A stretch of 9,297 nt of DNA, taken from the NCBI GenBank assembly GCA_036003885.1, contig DASYSA010000004.1, positions 1 to 9,297 on the forward strand. The letters run 5' to 3'. This stretch comes from DASYSA01 sp036003885 (GTDB lineage Bacteria > Acidobacteriota > Blastocatellia > UBA7656). The number at the start of each line of letters is the position of its first letter. Within the stretch, counting starts at the first letter, position 1. Below, in pieces: positions 1 to 7,413 of the stretch. Below the pieces are notes generated by a model. It made no database searches, was not told where the DNA came from, and worked only from the letters and a program-made list of their open reading frames with translations. Position numbers and translations under genes: made by a program.

Positions 1-280
1 CGTCGGGCGGCAGTCCCCATTCGGTGACGTGTTCCTCTCGGTTGGCGGCCGGCGAAATGCCTATGGTCAGTCCGCCATGCGCTCCGGCTGCTCGAGAGAC
101 CATGTCGGGAAGACCCGTCGTAGCGCCGGTCAGCAGGACGAATCCCCGTTTGGCGATTGCAGCCCCAAGATGCTCCGCCATGGTGCTCAGTTGTCCTTTG
201 TCGCCGTCCGCCAGAACATCCCTCGCGGAACCCATTACTCCCACCATGATGTTGCCTGTGGGTCTCATGATCGCTGTCAT
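1..280 (-). CDS. LOG/SLOG-family Rossmann nucleotide-binding protein, N-terminal part (cut by window edge)
   Basis: Translating the minus strand gives 93 residues that continue past the left edge. Visible motifs are an N-terminal beta-strand and glycine turn VGVMGSA (residues 13-19), GFVLLTGATTGLPDMV (46-61) and GGLTIGISPAANREEH (69-84). These fit the nucleotide-binding half of the SLOG/TIGR00725-like superfamily, which includes LOG cytokinin-activating hydrolases and DprA-like folds. The PGGxGT-type motif that would refine the call lies beyond the window, so the substrate is unknown. I chose the ATG at 280. An in-frame ATG at 268 is possible, and neither has a clear Shine-Dalgarno; the only GAGGAG (332-337) is too far upstream. 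The start follows the ygfZ stop by 46 nt on the same strand, so co-transcription with ygfZ is likely. Confidence 0.75.
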   Translation of the reverse strand, partial: MTAIMRPTGNIMVGVMGSARDVLADGDKGQLSTMAEHLGAAIAKRGFVLLTGATTGLPDMVSRAAGAHGGLTIGISPAANREEHVTEWGLPPD

Positions 281-326
281 TTGCAGCCGCAAAAATTCAT
301 TAATCAGGAGCCTGAATGTCCACCAG

Positions 327-1439
327 CTAAGCTCCTCTTATGAAAGGCAGTTCAACGACGGTCGCCGGAATGGAAATGCCCTCAGACTCTACTTCAACAC
401 TGGTACCGGGATCCAGGTAGCCGTACTTCAGGAGCGCCAGCGCAATCACTGACCCGAGAACCTGAGACTTCAACGCACTGGTCACCACGCCGATCTCCTT
501 GCCCTCTTTTGTGACACGCCCATCATGCGATGGAGGGATTTCGCCGGAAATCTTGAGCCCGGACAGGCGCTTACTCACGTGGCCGCGATAGGTCGCCATC
601 GCAACAGCTTCCTGGCCCGTATAGCAGCCCTTTGTAAAGCTGACAGCATCGGCCATTCCCGTCTCCAGCATCATGTTTCCTTCGTCAATGTCCCGTCCAT
701 ACACCGGGATCCCGGCCTCGATGCGCAGCGCATCCAACGCGGTCTGGCCAACGGGAGCGATAGAATGGAAGTCTCCCTTCAGGAGTACGAAGTCCCAGAT
801 GTCCTTGAGTGCGGGGGTCGGAGCCAGAATATCGTAACCAGGCTCTCCCGTGTGTGAAGCCCGCGTCACTGATACGTGATGGCCGGCTATGATTGTGCTG
901 ATCCATTCGTGCTCGGCAAGGTGCGGCACCGGGTCGAAACAGACCTCTTTCATCACGAGGAGCGACTTGGGTCCCTGCACCGACAGGAGCCGGTGGAGAT
1001 CGGTGACGTCTTCAACCTTGAAGTCGCCTGCATAAGACATCGGGAAGATGTACTTGTTTACCTTGTCGTGAGTTTGCGGGTCTGTGATGATCAGAAACTC
1101 GCCGCCGTCCAGTCCCAGGATTCGGCACAGGGCGATGACCTTGCCCTTGCCGGTTAAGAACGCCGCCCTCACTCCCTTTCCTTTGGAAAGAGCTTTGACG
1201 TCGTTGGTAACCAGGCCCTGCAGGAACTGAGCACCCTCTTTTCCGCCAATACGGATTGCACCGCAGAAGGAGAGATCCAGTAGCCCGACAGAACTCCTGA
1301 CTGCCCGCTGTTCTTCTGCAGAATCGCCGAATGATTCAGCCATCTCCCAGCCAAAGAACGGCGACAATCGCGCACCCTTTTCGATTTGGGCCACAGAAAG
1401 CGGGGTTGCTTTAGCAACGTCCTCGATTGCCTCTCCCAT
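327..1439 (-). CDS. ygfZ: YgfZ/GcvT-domain folate-binding Fe-S maintenance protein
   Basis: A 370-residue protein of the YgfZ (COG0354) branch of the GcvT fold. The diagnostic motif K-G-C-Y-T-G-Q-E lies at residues 270-277, with the family's conserved cysteine at C272. Also visible are LLDLSFCGAIRIGGKEGAQF near residue 53, HTGEPGYDI near 196, and ALRIEAGIPVYGRDID near 237, as in GcvT relatives. E. coli YgfZ is a cytoplasmic, tetrahydrofolate-dependent factor that supports certain Fe-S enzymes such as the tRNA methylthiotransferase MiaB. It is not an aminomethyltransferase of glycine cleavage. The ATG at 1439 has GGAGAGG (1447-1453) seven nt upstream, which supports this start. Length and motifs look intact. 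It is followed at 46 nt by the SLOG-type gene. The upstream leader contains a 14-bp tandem repeat. Confidence 0.9.
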   Translation of the reverse strand: MGEAIEDVAKATPLSVAQIEKGARLSPFFGWEMAESFGDSAEEQRAVRSSVGLLDLSFCGAIRIGGKEGAQFLQGLVTNDVKALSKGKGVRAAFLTGKGKVIALCRILGLDGGEFLIITDPQTHDKVNKYIFPMSYAGDFKVEDVTDLHRLLSVQGPKSLLVMKEVCFDPVPHLAEHEWISTIIAGHHVSVTRASHTGEPGYDILAPTPALKDIWDFVLLKGDFHSIAPVGQTALDALRIEAGIPVYGRDIDEGNMMLETGMADAVSFTKGCYTGQEAVAMATYRGHVSKRLSGLKISGEIPPSHDGRVTKEGKEIGVVTSALKSQVLGSVIALALLKYGYLDPGTSVEVESEGISIPATVVELPFIRGA

Positions 1440-1455
1440 AGATTACCCTCTCCAG

Positions 1456-1547
1456 TTGTCAGTGGTCCGTTGTCAGTGGTCCGTTGTCAGTAGTCCGTTG
1501 TCATTGTCGCTCTTGCGCTATCTGCTGCTACGGACCACGGACAACAA
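1456..1547. repeat. 14-bp tandem repeat with an inverted copy, intergenic
   Basis: On the plus strand the unit TTGTCAGTGGTCCG occurs at 1456-1469 and 1470-1483. A one-base variant (TTGTCAGTAGTCCG) follows at 1484-1497, then a decayed start of a fourth copy at 1498-1508. At 1531-1547 the sequence CGGACCACGGACAACAA is an inverted copy, matching the unit's complement at 13 of 14 positions. The array could therefore fold into a stem with any of the direct copies. It sits directly upstream of ygfZ. Copies touch with no spacers, so it is not a CRISPR array. It looks like a dispersed intergenic repeat of the REP/mini-satellite kind; that class assignment is inference. Confidence 0.8.
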
Positions 1548-1549
1548 GC

Positions 1550-1555
1550 ATTATA
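1550..1555 (-). promoter_or_regulatory. possible -10 box upstream of ygfZ
   Basis: The minus strand reads CTGTTATATAATGC, containing a perfect TATAAT at 1555-1550 within an otherwise GC-rich stretch. No good TTGACA-like hexamer lies 16-18 nt upstream. An alternative register gives an extended -10 (TG-T-TATATA). If used, transcription would begin near 1543, placing the tandem repeat at 1456-1547 inside a roughly 100-nt leader of ygfZ. Support is one hexamer only. Confidence 0.3.
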
Positions 1556-1662
1556 TAACAGGCCGCAAAGCCGCAGGGGGCCTTATTCGGGCGGGACCGC
1601 CAACAAGAGAGGTGCTCTGCCTCTGTGTGCTGTTTGTGCGGAAAGTGCCGGTTGTTGACGCG

Positions 1663-1917
1663 TCATGCGAGGTGGTCGGCGAGGTCTCTTTCGAGTTCCT
1701 GGGGAGTAACCTGCTCGCCTTTGTTGAGCCGCTCGAGTGTGCGTTCAATGATCAGCTTGGCTTCATCCTTGCCTTGGTCATTCAGAAAACCATCGAAGAA
1801 ATGATCACCCGCTATTGCCCGGTTGATCTCGGCCTCTTTGTTGTTGTCATTCAGTTCGGTGAAGTATACGACTTTATAACGCCTGTTATAGCTCGCTTCC
1901 CGGTAAACCTCGAACAT
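1663..1917 (-). CDS. small hypothetical protein, 84 residues
   Basis: I do not recognise this protein. The minus-strand frame is open for 84 residues from the ATG at 1917, or 91 from the ATG at 1938. I prefer 1917 because AAAGGA lies just ahead of it, though the 2-nt spacing is short; the 1938 start has no ribosome-binding site. The product is soluble and charged. Its N-terminal half has a likely beta segment (YKVVYFTEL). Its C-terminal half is probably helical (DEAKLIIERTLERLNKG, then an acidic end). There are no cysteines, signal peptide or membrane segments. It follows the activase gene after a strong hairpin, so it may be transcribed separately or by read-through. The antisense plus-strand frame is also open but gives a hydrophobic, cysteine-rich product of no recognisable kind, so the minus strand is favoured. 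Confidence 0.5.
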   Translation of the reverse strand: MFEVYREASYNRRYKVVYFTELNDNNKEAEINRAIAGDHFFDGFLNDQGKDEAKLIIERTLERLNKGEQVTPQELERDLADHLA

Positions 1918-1947
1918 TGTCCTTTCAGCTGCCCTCATATCTTAAAC

Positions 1948-1987
1948 TGAAACGTGAAGTGTCGGCGTCCCGACACTTCACGTTTCA
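1948..1987. repeat. perfect 18-bp inverted repeat, 4-nt loop; possible terminator of the activase unit
   Basis: The left arm (1948-1965, TGAAACGTGAAGTGTCGG) is exactly complementary to the right arm (1970-1987), around the loop CGTC. It lies 25 nt past the stop of the activase gene and just ahead of the small ORF. On the minus strand the stem is followed by GTTTAAGATATG, which is T-poor for an intrinsic terminator. It may be a bidirectional or processing hairpin, or a mobile intergenic palindrome. The perfect arm match suggests recent origin or selection. Confidence 0.85.
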
Positions 1988-2012
1988 CATCATATGTCCT
2001 TCTTGGAATCGT

Positions 2013-5000
2013 TCAGTCCCCGGCCGCGCTGATCTGAGTTTGAACGGGGACACTAGCCGAGAGAATGGGCAAAGAGATGCCCGAGCCGCGCCGTGATTGG
2101 GAACTCTCTTCAGCCTCGATCTGAGATCGCAACAAGCGCTCGTAGTCCGCCATCTTCTCCTCAAGCGTCTTCACCTTGCCCTTGTTCCTGACCATGTCTT
2201 CGCGATAGCGCTTCAGGAAGTATCCTATGGTTTCCACTCTTATCTTGATCGAGCCGGACGGTTTGTTCTCATCTATGTCCTTAAAGCAGAAGTAAGGAGT
2301 ACCCGAGTTCTGAACCACCTCTTCAACGACGGTATAGATCGGCGCATCGTGCCCGCACTTGAACGAAGAGAGTTCGAGTGCGACCAGATTCGGATGGCGC
2401 GCGGTGTACTTTGCAGCCCAGATCTTACGACTGGTGTTCTCAGAGTAGGAGTTCTTCCATACATCCTGAATGTCCATTGGATGACTGATGATGCCCGCTC
2501 TCACCTCGTCACCAAACAGCCGCCAAATGATGTCGTCGTCCATCGGAAGTGAATCCATGGTGAATACCGGGTAGCCCAGCTTTTGGAATTCCTCGAGTAT
2601 CTCGTGATTGATGCCCGGATCATTGTGGTATGGACGACCCAGCATCACGACTCCGAGTCTGTCCTCCGCCTCGAGCTGATCGATTACTTCTCGCGCGGAA
2701 CCTCGCAACGTAACATTGTTGAAGGCGTCGAGCGCCTTGTAGCCTTCTTCGATGGCTCCGTGGTTCTCATCTTGAGTAAGTCCAAGAATATCCTTAAAGA
2801 CTTCGTGCATCTGCTTTTCAAGCATTCGCGGCTCATCCAGATTCAAGAGCGGATCCAGATACCTGACGCCCATCTGAGCAAACAGGTCTCCTTCCTTGAT
2901 GAACGCCGCCTTCACCGCTTCCGGAGTTGCAGTCACCGTCGGACATGCTCGATTGCTTTGCGCATTGACCAGATCAGAAGTCAGCGAGTCGATCATCGGG
3001 AAGAAGATGAGATCGAGCGGCTTCTTCTTGTGCTGAACATAAAGTAGATTGTGAACGTGAGGAATTCCCACCTTAGACGGGAAACAAGGGTCGATCGCAC
3101 CACGCTTCGCCCCCTCTTTGTAGAGCTGCTCGGTCGTGTATTCGGAGTAGACGAGGTTCTGCGGCCGGACGCCGAGACTCTCAAAATACGCCGAGAAGAA
3201 CGGGTTGACCGAGTACTGGTTCAACACCCGCGGAATTCCGATCCGCATGCTCTCCCGCTTCTTGAGCAGTTCATTCCTCTGTTTCTGCGTCTTTGTAATC
3301 GCGTATCTCGAGGGCGCTTCGGCAACCTTCCGCGGGTTGCTACTCCGCCAGGCAGCCTTTGCCGCGATCTCGACATAGTTAGGATTGTCGGCCTTTACCG
3401 AGTCGAGACCCTTCTTTATGACCTTCATATCGGCTACATCTTCCACCAGACCCTTTTCACATGAGTTCCCAACTATCAGGCGCTTGATCCCAGGCAGGAT
3501 CGGGATCTTCGACTTTCGAGGCGCCTCCTCTGCCAATCCCAGAACCTTCACGTCGATGAAGGTGCGGAGGCACTTGTTCTTGCAGAAGTAGCAGCGCGTG
3601 TCCTCATTTCGATGTTGGATGTAGGAGATCTTTTGAACGGCCTCAAGGCCGATGAACGAGGTCCTCCGCCCATTCTCCCACAGACGCACTGCTTCGATTG
3701 CGGCGCCGATCGCCCCGGATTCGCCGCAGTGCTCGTGAACGATGATCCGAGGCTGCGTGCTCTTCCCTTTGAATCGTGATTCGATGAAGTCGACCTGTGA
3801 CTTCACCGCCGCAAGATTGTGCTGGGTCCCACCCTGAAGTACGAAGTTAGTGCCCAACCCCGCGATGTTCGGGATCTGCGAAACATACAGCCAGATGTTC
3901 TTTGGAAGAACGGCAGCCAGCCCGGCCATTATCTCTTCAGGCTTCCAGCCCTGTCGCTGAAAATCGACTATGTCCGACTGCATGAAGACCGCGCAACCAT
4001 AACCGAACGTGGGCATGGCCTGTGCGCCAAACGCGATATCAGCGTAGTCTTCGACCTTCATTCCAAAACCTTCGGCTGTCGACTGAAGGAAGTATCCATT
4101 GCCGGCAGAACACTGGGTATTTAGCTTGAAGTCCTTTACCTGGCGGTTCTTCAGGATGATGAGCTTTATGTCCTGTCCGCCGACATCCACAATGACGTCG
4201 ACCTCGCGATAGAACTGCAGCGCGGACTCGGTGTGCGCAACGGTTTCGACCAGCGCGACATCAGCCGCCAGAGTGTCCTTCAAAATATCTTTGGCATAGC
4301 CCGTTGTGCCGACGCCCAGGACCTTCAGAGTCGCGCCCGCATCCAGCACCTGCCTCTCCAGCTTCTCGAAAACCTCCTTGGTGTCTTCTATCGGGTTGCC
4401 CTTCGAGAGTTGATAGGTCTTGACGAGCACATTCCGCTCCTTGTCCAACAACACGGCCTTTGTTGAAGTCGATCCGCCGTCCAGACCGATGAAACCTTCT
4501 ACGACCTGGCCCGGCGAAAAAGTGGCCGGTATGAACTTCTTGCCCTTATAGCGCTCCTTGAATTCCTTGAGTTCATCTTTGTCTTCTGAAAGACCTTTAC
4601 CGCCAGCCTTCTGCTTCTCCTCGAGCCTGCCATAGTTAATGTAATACTCTAGATCGGCAAAGCCTCGGTAAACTCCGACGTTGTCGTCCTCGGATTTGCC
4701 GAACTCAACTGCGCCCAGCGCCGCAAAGTACTGTGCGTTCTTGGGTACCTTGATCAGGTCCTGAGGGTCCACGCCCTCAGGCAGAGGATAGTTTCGCTCT
4801 TCCCAAATCTTGGGAATATTGTGCTTCCATCCCTCCAGCATCCCTCTGATGTAGGTGTTGGGTCCGCCGAGCAGCAGAACATGCGGACGCAGAGTATTGC
4901 CTCGTGTCAGCACCGCCAGGTTTTGCCCGATGATCGCCTCGAACAGCGAGGCCATCAGTTCATCAGGCGGCACTCCCATCTTCTGAAGCGAGTTGATATC

Positions 5001-5546
5001 CGTTTCGGCAAAGACGCCGCACTTGCCCGCGACCGGGTGTAACTTCAGGCCGTTATACCCCATTTCGCAGAGTTGTTCTGAAGGAATCCGGAGCTTCGCG
5101 TTGATCTTGTCTATGACTGCGCCGGTTCCTCCGGCGCACTTATCATTCATGGAGGGGATCTTCTTCTTCTTGCCGGTCTCCGGATCTTCCTTGAAAATTA
5201 TGATCTTGGCATCTTGCCCGCCAAGCTCGACAACCGAACCGGCTTCGGGGTAGAGCTTCTCGACCGCCATCGAGACCGCATTCACCTCCTGAACGAACTT
5301 CCCTCCGATCAGAGACGATATGCCGCCGCCTCCCGAACCGGTCACGAAGATCCGGATCTTGTCGTGCTCGACCGGAAACTCTTCTTCAATTCGCTTGAGG
5401 AACTCAAGACACTTCTCCGGCTGCTTGGTGTCATGGCGCTGGTAGTCGCTCCAAATGATCTCGTCTTTGTTTGGCTCGACAACGACCGCCTTTACCGTTG
5501 TCGAGCCAACATCCAAACCTACATAGAGCTTCTCGAATTGGCTCAT
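2013..5546 (-). CDS. tandem acyl-CoA dehydratase activase (two BadF/BcrA-type ATPase modules) fused to a DUF2229/COG3580-like domain
   Basis: A 1177-residue cytoplasmic protein. Module 1 (about 7-285) has the ASKHA phosphate motifs GLDVGSTTVKA (10-20) and ELGGQDAKI (107-115), plus Cys137 (NDKCAGGTG) and Cys176 (GKCGVFAETD). Module 2 (about 351-620) repeats the layout: GLDGGSTSTKAV (354-365), DVGGQDIKL (454-462), Cys479 (NTQCSAGNG) and Cys518 (GYGCAVFMQSD). In characterised homodimeric activators such as HgdC, two equivalent cysteines per subunit hold one bridging [4Fe-4S] cluster, and ATP drives electron transfer to a dehydratase. Next come Cys652, 655, 659 and 696 (CYFCKNKC, then GNSC), a probable second metal site. 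The DUF2229/COG3580-like region starts near 767 and contains DPCFPSKVG (819-827), NRACPT (865-870) and SFKCGHDAP (1061-1069). The tail is basic and coil-like, then low in complexity. The ATG at 5546 has GAGG six nt upstream. It lies 59 nt after its partner gene. The substrate is unknown. Confidence 0.9.
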   Translation of the reverse strand: MSQFEKLYVGLDVGSTTVKAVVVEPNKDEIIWSDYQRHDTKQPEKCLEFLKRIEEEFPVEHDKIRIFVTGSGGGGISSLIGGKFVQEVNAVSMAVEKLYPEAGSVVELGGQDAKIIIFKEDPETGKKKKIPSMNDKCAGGTGAVIDKINAKLRIPSEQLCEMGYNGLKLHPVAGKCGVFAETDINSLQKMGVPPDELMASLFEAIIGQNLAVLTRGNTLRPHVLLLGGPNTYIRGMLEGWKHNIPKIWEERNYPLPEGVDPQDLIKVPKNAQYFAALGAVEFGKSEDDNVGVYRGFADLEYYINYGRLEEKQKAGGKGLSEDKDELKEFKERYKGKKFIPATFSPGQVVEGFIGLDGGSTSTKAVLLDKERNVLVKTYQLSKGNPIEDTKEVFEKLERQVLDAGATLKVLGVGTTGYAKDILKDTLAADVALVETVAHTESALQFYREVDVIVDVGGQDIKLIILKNRQVKDFKLNTQCSAGNGYFLQSTAEGFGMKVEDYADIAFGAQAMPTFGYGCAVFMQSDIVDFQRQGWKPEEIMAGLAAVLPKNIWLYVSQIPNIAGLGTNFVLQGGTQHNLAAVKSQVDFIESRFKGKSTQPRIIVHEHCGESGAIGAAIEAVRLWENGRRTSFIGLEAVQKISYIQHRNEDTRCYFCKNKCLRTFIDVKVLGLAEEAPRKSKIPILPGIKRLIVGNSCEKGLVEDVADMKVIKKGLDSVKADNPNYVEIAAKAAWRSSNPRKVAEAPSRYAITKTQKQRNELLKKRESMRIGIPRVLNQYSVNPFFSAYFESLGVRPQNLVYSEYTTEQLYKEGAKRGAIDPCFPSKVGIPHVHNLLYVQHKKKPLDLIFFPMIDSLTSDLVNAQSNRACPTVTATPEAVKAAFIKEGDLFAQMGVRYLDPLLNLDEPRMLEKQMHEVFKDILGLTQDENHGAIEEGYKALDAFNNVTLRGSAREVIDQLEAEDRLGVVMLGRPYHNDPGINHEILEEFQKLGYPVFTMDSLPMDDDIIWRLFGDEVRAGIISHPMDIQDVWKNSYSENTSRKIWAAKYTARHPNLVALELSSFKCGHDAPIYTVVEEVVQNSGTPYFCFKDIDENKPSGSIKIRVETIGYFLKRYREDMVRNKGKVKTLEEKMADYERLLRSQIEAEESSQSRRGSGISLPILSASVPVQTQISAAGD

Positions 5547-5605
5547 CTGTTACCTCGACCTCTCATCAGTTGTGTTCACACAAGAAAAAACTCGTGACCG
5601 CAAAA

Positions 5606-7402
5606 TCAGTCGGCGGCGTAACTCGAAACCCGTTGCTGCCTCTCCTTGCCAATCAGCTCGGAGACGTGCTTGACGAAATTAGCTGCGCTGCCGATCAAGC
5701 CCTCGTAATGAGGCACCTTGTACAGCCCGCTCTCCAATTCAGGGTGCTCCGATGCATATTGCCGAACCTGATCGAGAGTCAATCCTGCTTCTTCGAGAAC
5801 TTTGGCCAGCTCCTGCTTGGACTTCGCTTTTGCCTCTCCCAACGCCATCTGGACTCTGCTGTGAGCGTTGATCTCCCCTTCTCCCGAAGTCTCGACCGGC
5901 AGGTAGATCATATCCTTGTACTGGCTCACCACGGCGGACTGAGCACCATCGGACTGTGTTGAAGGCATGCAGCCGAAAGGCTTGAGCGAGAGCACCATAT
6001 GAGCGATCTTCTTGTTCGTGTAGTAGATATTCTTTGCAACTTCAAGGTGTCCCTCTCCGCCCGCAGCGCGAGAGTTATAGAACGGATGGGCAGCGCGCTG
6101 AAGTTCGTACTGATCTGCCAGTTCGTGCGGGAGGTAGTTGAGAGCTTCCCTTAAGCGATTCCATTCACGCTTGAAGATTCCCTCTGCCAGCGTGAGTTGC
6201 GCCGTCCCTTTGCGCATCTTCCAATCGTTCTTGAGACGTTTATCGAGTCGCCACGTTTTGGGCATCGCCTCCTGCGCATCCACGCCCTTGCGATCGATCT
6301 TGGCCTGCTTGGCCTGGTGTATCAAATACATGATCCAGGTACCGATGGGCTCAACAATTACCTGCGCACCCTCGCGCTCCAGGAACCTGAACATGTTGAA
6401 GTTGCCATCGCCTTCGGTGGTCTGCGCCCAGAACTCGCCGGTCACCTTCACCGTTGGTTTGACACGCGTTCGATCCACTTTGATCTTGCTGAGCCGATCG
6501 CCCACCGCCTTGAGAGCATCGGTGTAATCCGTACCGTAGAGTTGATCGAGGAACTTCCCGATGTACTCAGCGGTGCCGCCAACCTTGGGCAGATTCTTGA
6601 TGAAGTTTCCCAGCTTGCCCTCAAGACTGAACGAGCGGTGGGTCTTGAGTACTTCATGAAGGTAATCCATGCACTCGCGGATCGCCTCGTCGGTCTCGCC
6701 CTGATTGATCTCATAAGGCCGGATCTGGTATCCGACATCTGAGATGAGGTCGCCCATATTCATCGCGTTCAGGACCGCCAGGAAGAAGTCAACATTCAAT
6801 TCAAGGCCCGCTTCTGCTTCCGCTTGATTCAGTCCGCCACTCTGTTGGAACAGCATCACTCGGAATCCATCGAAACCTGAATTTCGGAGGGCGAGTCGGT
6901 ACTCGGATTCGTACATTCCGAACCGACACGGTCCGCATGCGCCGGCCGTGAAGAACACGTAGTTGTCTATGATCTCGCTGCGGGAGAGGCCCTTCTGCTC
7001 CAGCGTCTGGAGGTGCTGAACGAGATTGCCGACGGTGAAGTATGTCGGGTTGCACTGGCCGTTGTTGCCGTACTCCTTGCCCAGCTGGAATGCCTGGACA
7101 TTGGGCGTGGGAACCGCCTCGCATTTGTAGCCCAGTCCCTCGAGAGCTCCATGAATCAGATATTCATGCTTCCAGGTCAGCCCCCCGAAGAGCAACGTTG
7201 TGTGGGCGCGCTGGCTCTTGCTGAAAAAGTTCTCGACGGGACGCAAAAAATGCTCCCTCGGTTGAGCCTCTATCCCCATCTCGCGAGCCAACCGGGCTCG
7301 CTCCTCTTCGAGTTTCTTCCTGATCAGCTCCTCCTTCGAAGTTATGTTGACCAGGCCTGCGGGCGGTGCTTCCGGAGTTTGCTCGCGAAAGTTCGTCGAC
7401 AT
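5606..7402 (-). CDS. 2-hydroxyacyl-CoA dehydratase-like (COG3581-type) partner protein
   Basis: A 598-residue soluble protein and first gene of the pair with the tandem activase. I place the start at the ATG at 7402, where GAGGTG sits 5 nt upstream. The open frame continues to 7510, but those 36 extra codons have no ribosome-binding site and look like leader. Numbered from 7402, cysteine motifs are NNGQCNPTYF (Cys117), AGACGPCRFGMYESEY (Cys156, Cys159) and PFGCMPSTQSDGA (Cys478); Cys94 and Cys244 are more isolated. The CGPCR and GCMPS contexts recall the COG3581 part of long activase/dehydratase fusion proteins, where cysteines are expected to bind Fe-S. Residues 18-45 form a charged helix. 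Probable role: electron-accepting catalytic or scaffold subunit activated by its neighbour. Whether it dehydrates an acyl-CoA or reduces another substrate cannot be told. No classical HgdA/HgdB genes are in the window. Confidence 0.85.
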   Translation of the reverse strand: MSTNFREQTPEAPPAGLVNITSKEELIRKKLEEERARLAREMGIEAQPREHFLRPVENFFSKSQRAHTTLLFGGLTWKHEYLIHGALEGLGYKCEAVPTPNVQAFQLGKEYGNNGQCNPTYFTVGNLVQHLQTLEQKGLSRSEIIDNYVFFTAGACGPCRFGMYESEYRLALRNSGFDGFRVMLFQQSGGLNQAEAEAGLELNVDFFLAVLNAMNMGDLISDVGYQIRPYEINQGETDEAIRECMDYLHEVLKTHRSFSLEGKLGNFIKNLPKVGGTAEYIGKFLDQLYGTDYTDALKAVGDRLSKIKVDRTRVKPTVKVTGEFWAQTTEGDGNFNMFRFLEREGAQVIVEPIGTWIMYLIHQAKQAKIDRKGVDAQEAMPKTWRLDKRLKNDWKMRKGTAQLTLAEGIFKREWNRLREALNYLPHELADQYELQRAAHPFYNSRAAGGEGHLEVAKNIYYTNKKIAHMVLSLKPFGCMPSTQSDGAQSAVVSQYKDMIYLPVETSGEGEINAHSRVQMALGEAKAKSKQELAKVLEEAGLTLDQVRQYASEHPELESGLYKVPHYEGLIGSAANFVKHVSELIGKERQQRVSSYAAD

Positions 7403-7407
7403 CGTTT

Positions 7408-7413
7408 CACCTC
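7408..7413 (-). promoter_or_regulatory. ribosome-binding site deciding the start of the dehydratase-like gene
   Basis: The minus strand reads GAGGTG-AAACG-ATG, with 5-nt spacing to the ATG at 7402. This is far better than anything ahead of the longer frame's start at 7510, and it supports the 598-residue product. Confidence 0.75.

Noticed and set aside
24..452. Plus-strand open frames at the left edge (24-452 and 29-343)
   Set aside because: They are antisense shadows of the SLOG-type gene and the 3' end of ygfZ, whose motifs are clear on the minus strand.
327..1439. Glycine cleavage T-protein (aminomethyltransferase)
   Set aside because: The K-G-C-Y-T-G-Q-E motif and 370-residue length mark the YgfZ branch, and no gcvH or gcvP lies nearby.
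1456..1508. CRISPR-like array
   Set aside because: Repeats are 14 bp, directly abutting, with no spacers and no cas genes.
1456..1950. Plus-strand 164-codon open frame antisense to the small ORF
   Set aside because: It starts inside the tandem repeat, reads through it, and gives a hydrophobic product without family motifs. The minus-strand frame has better composition and context.
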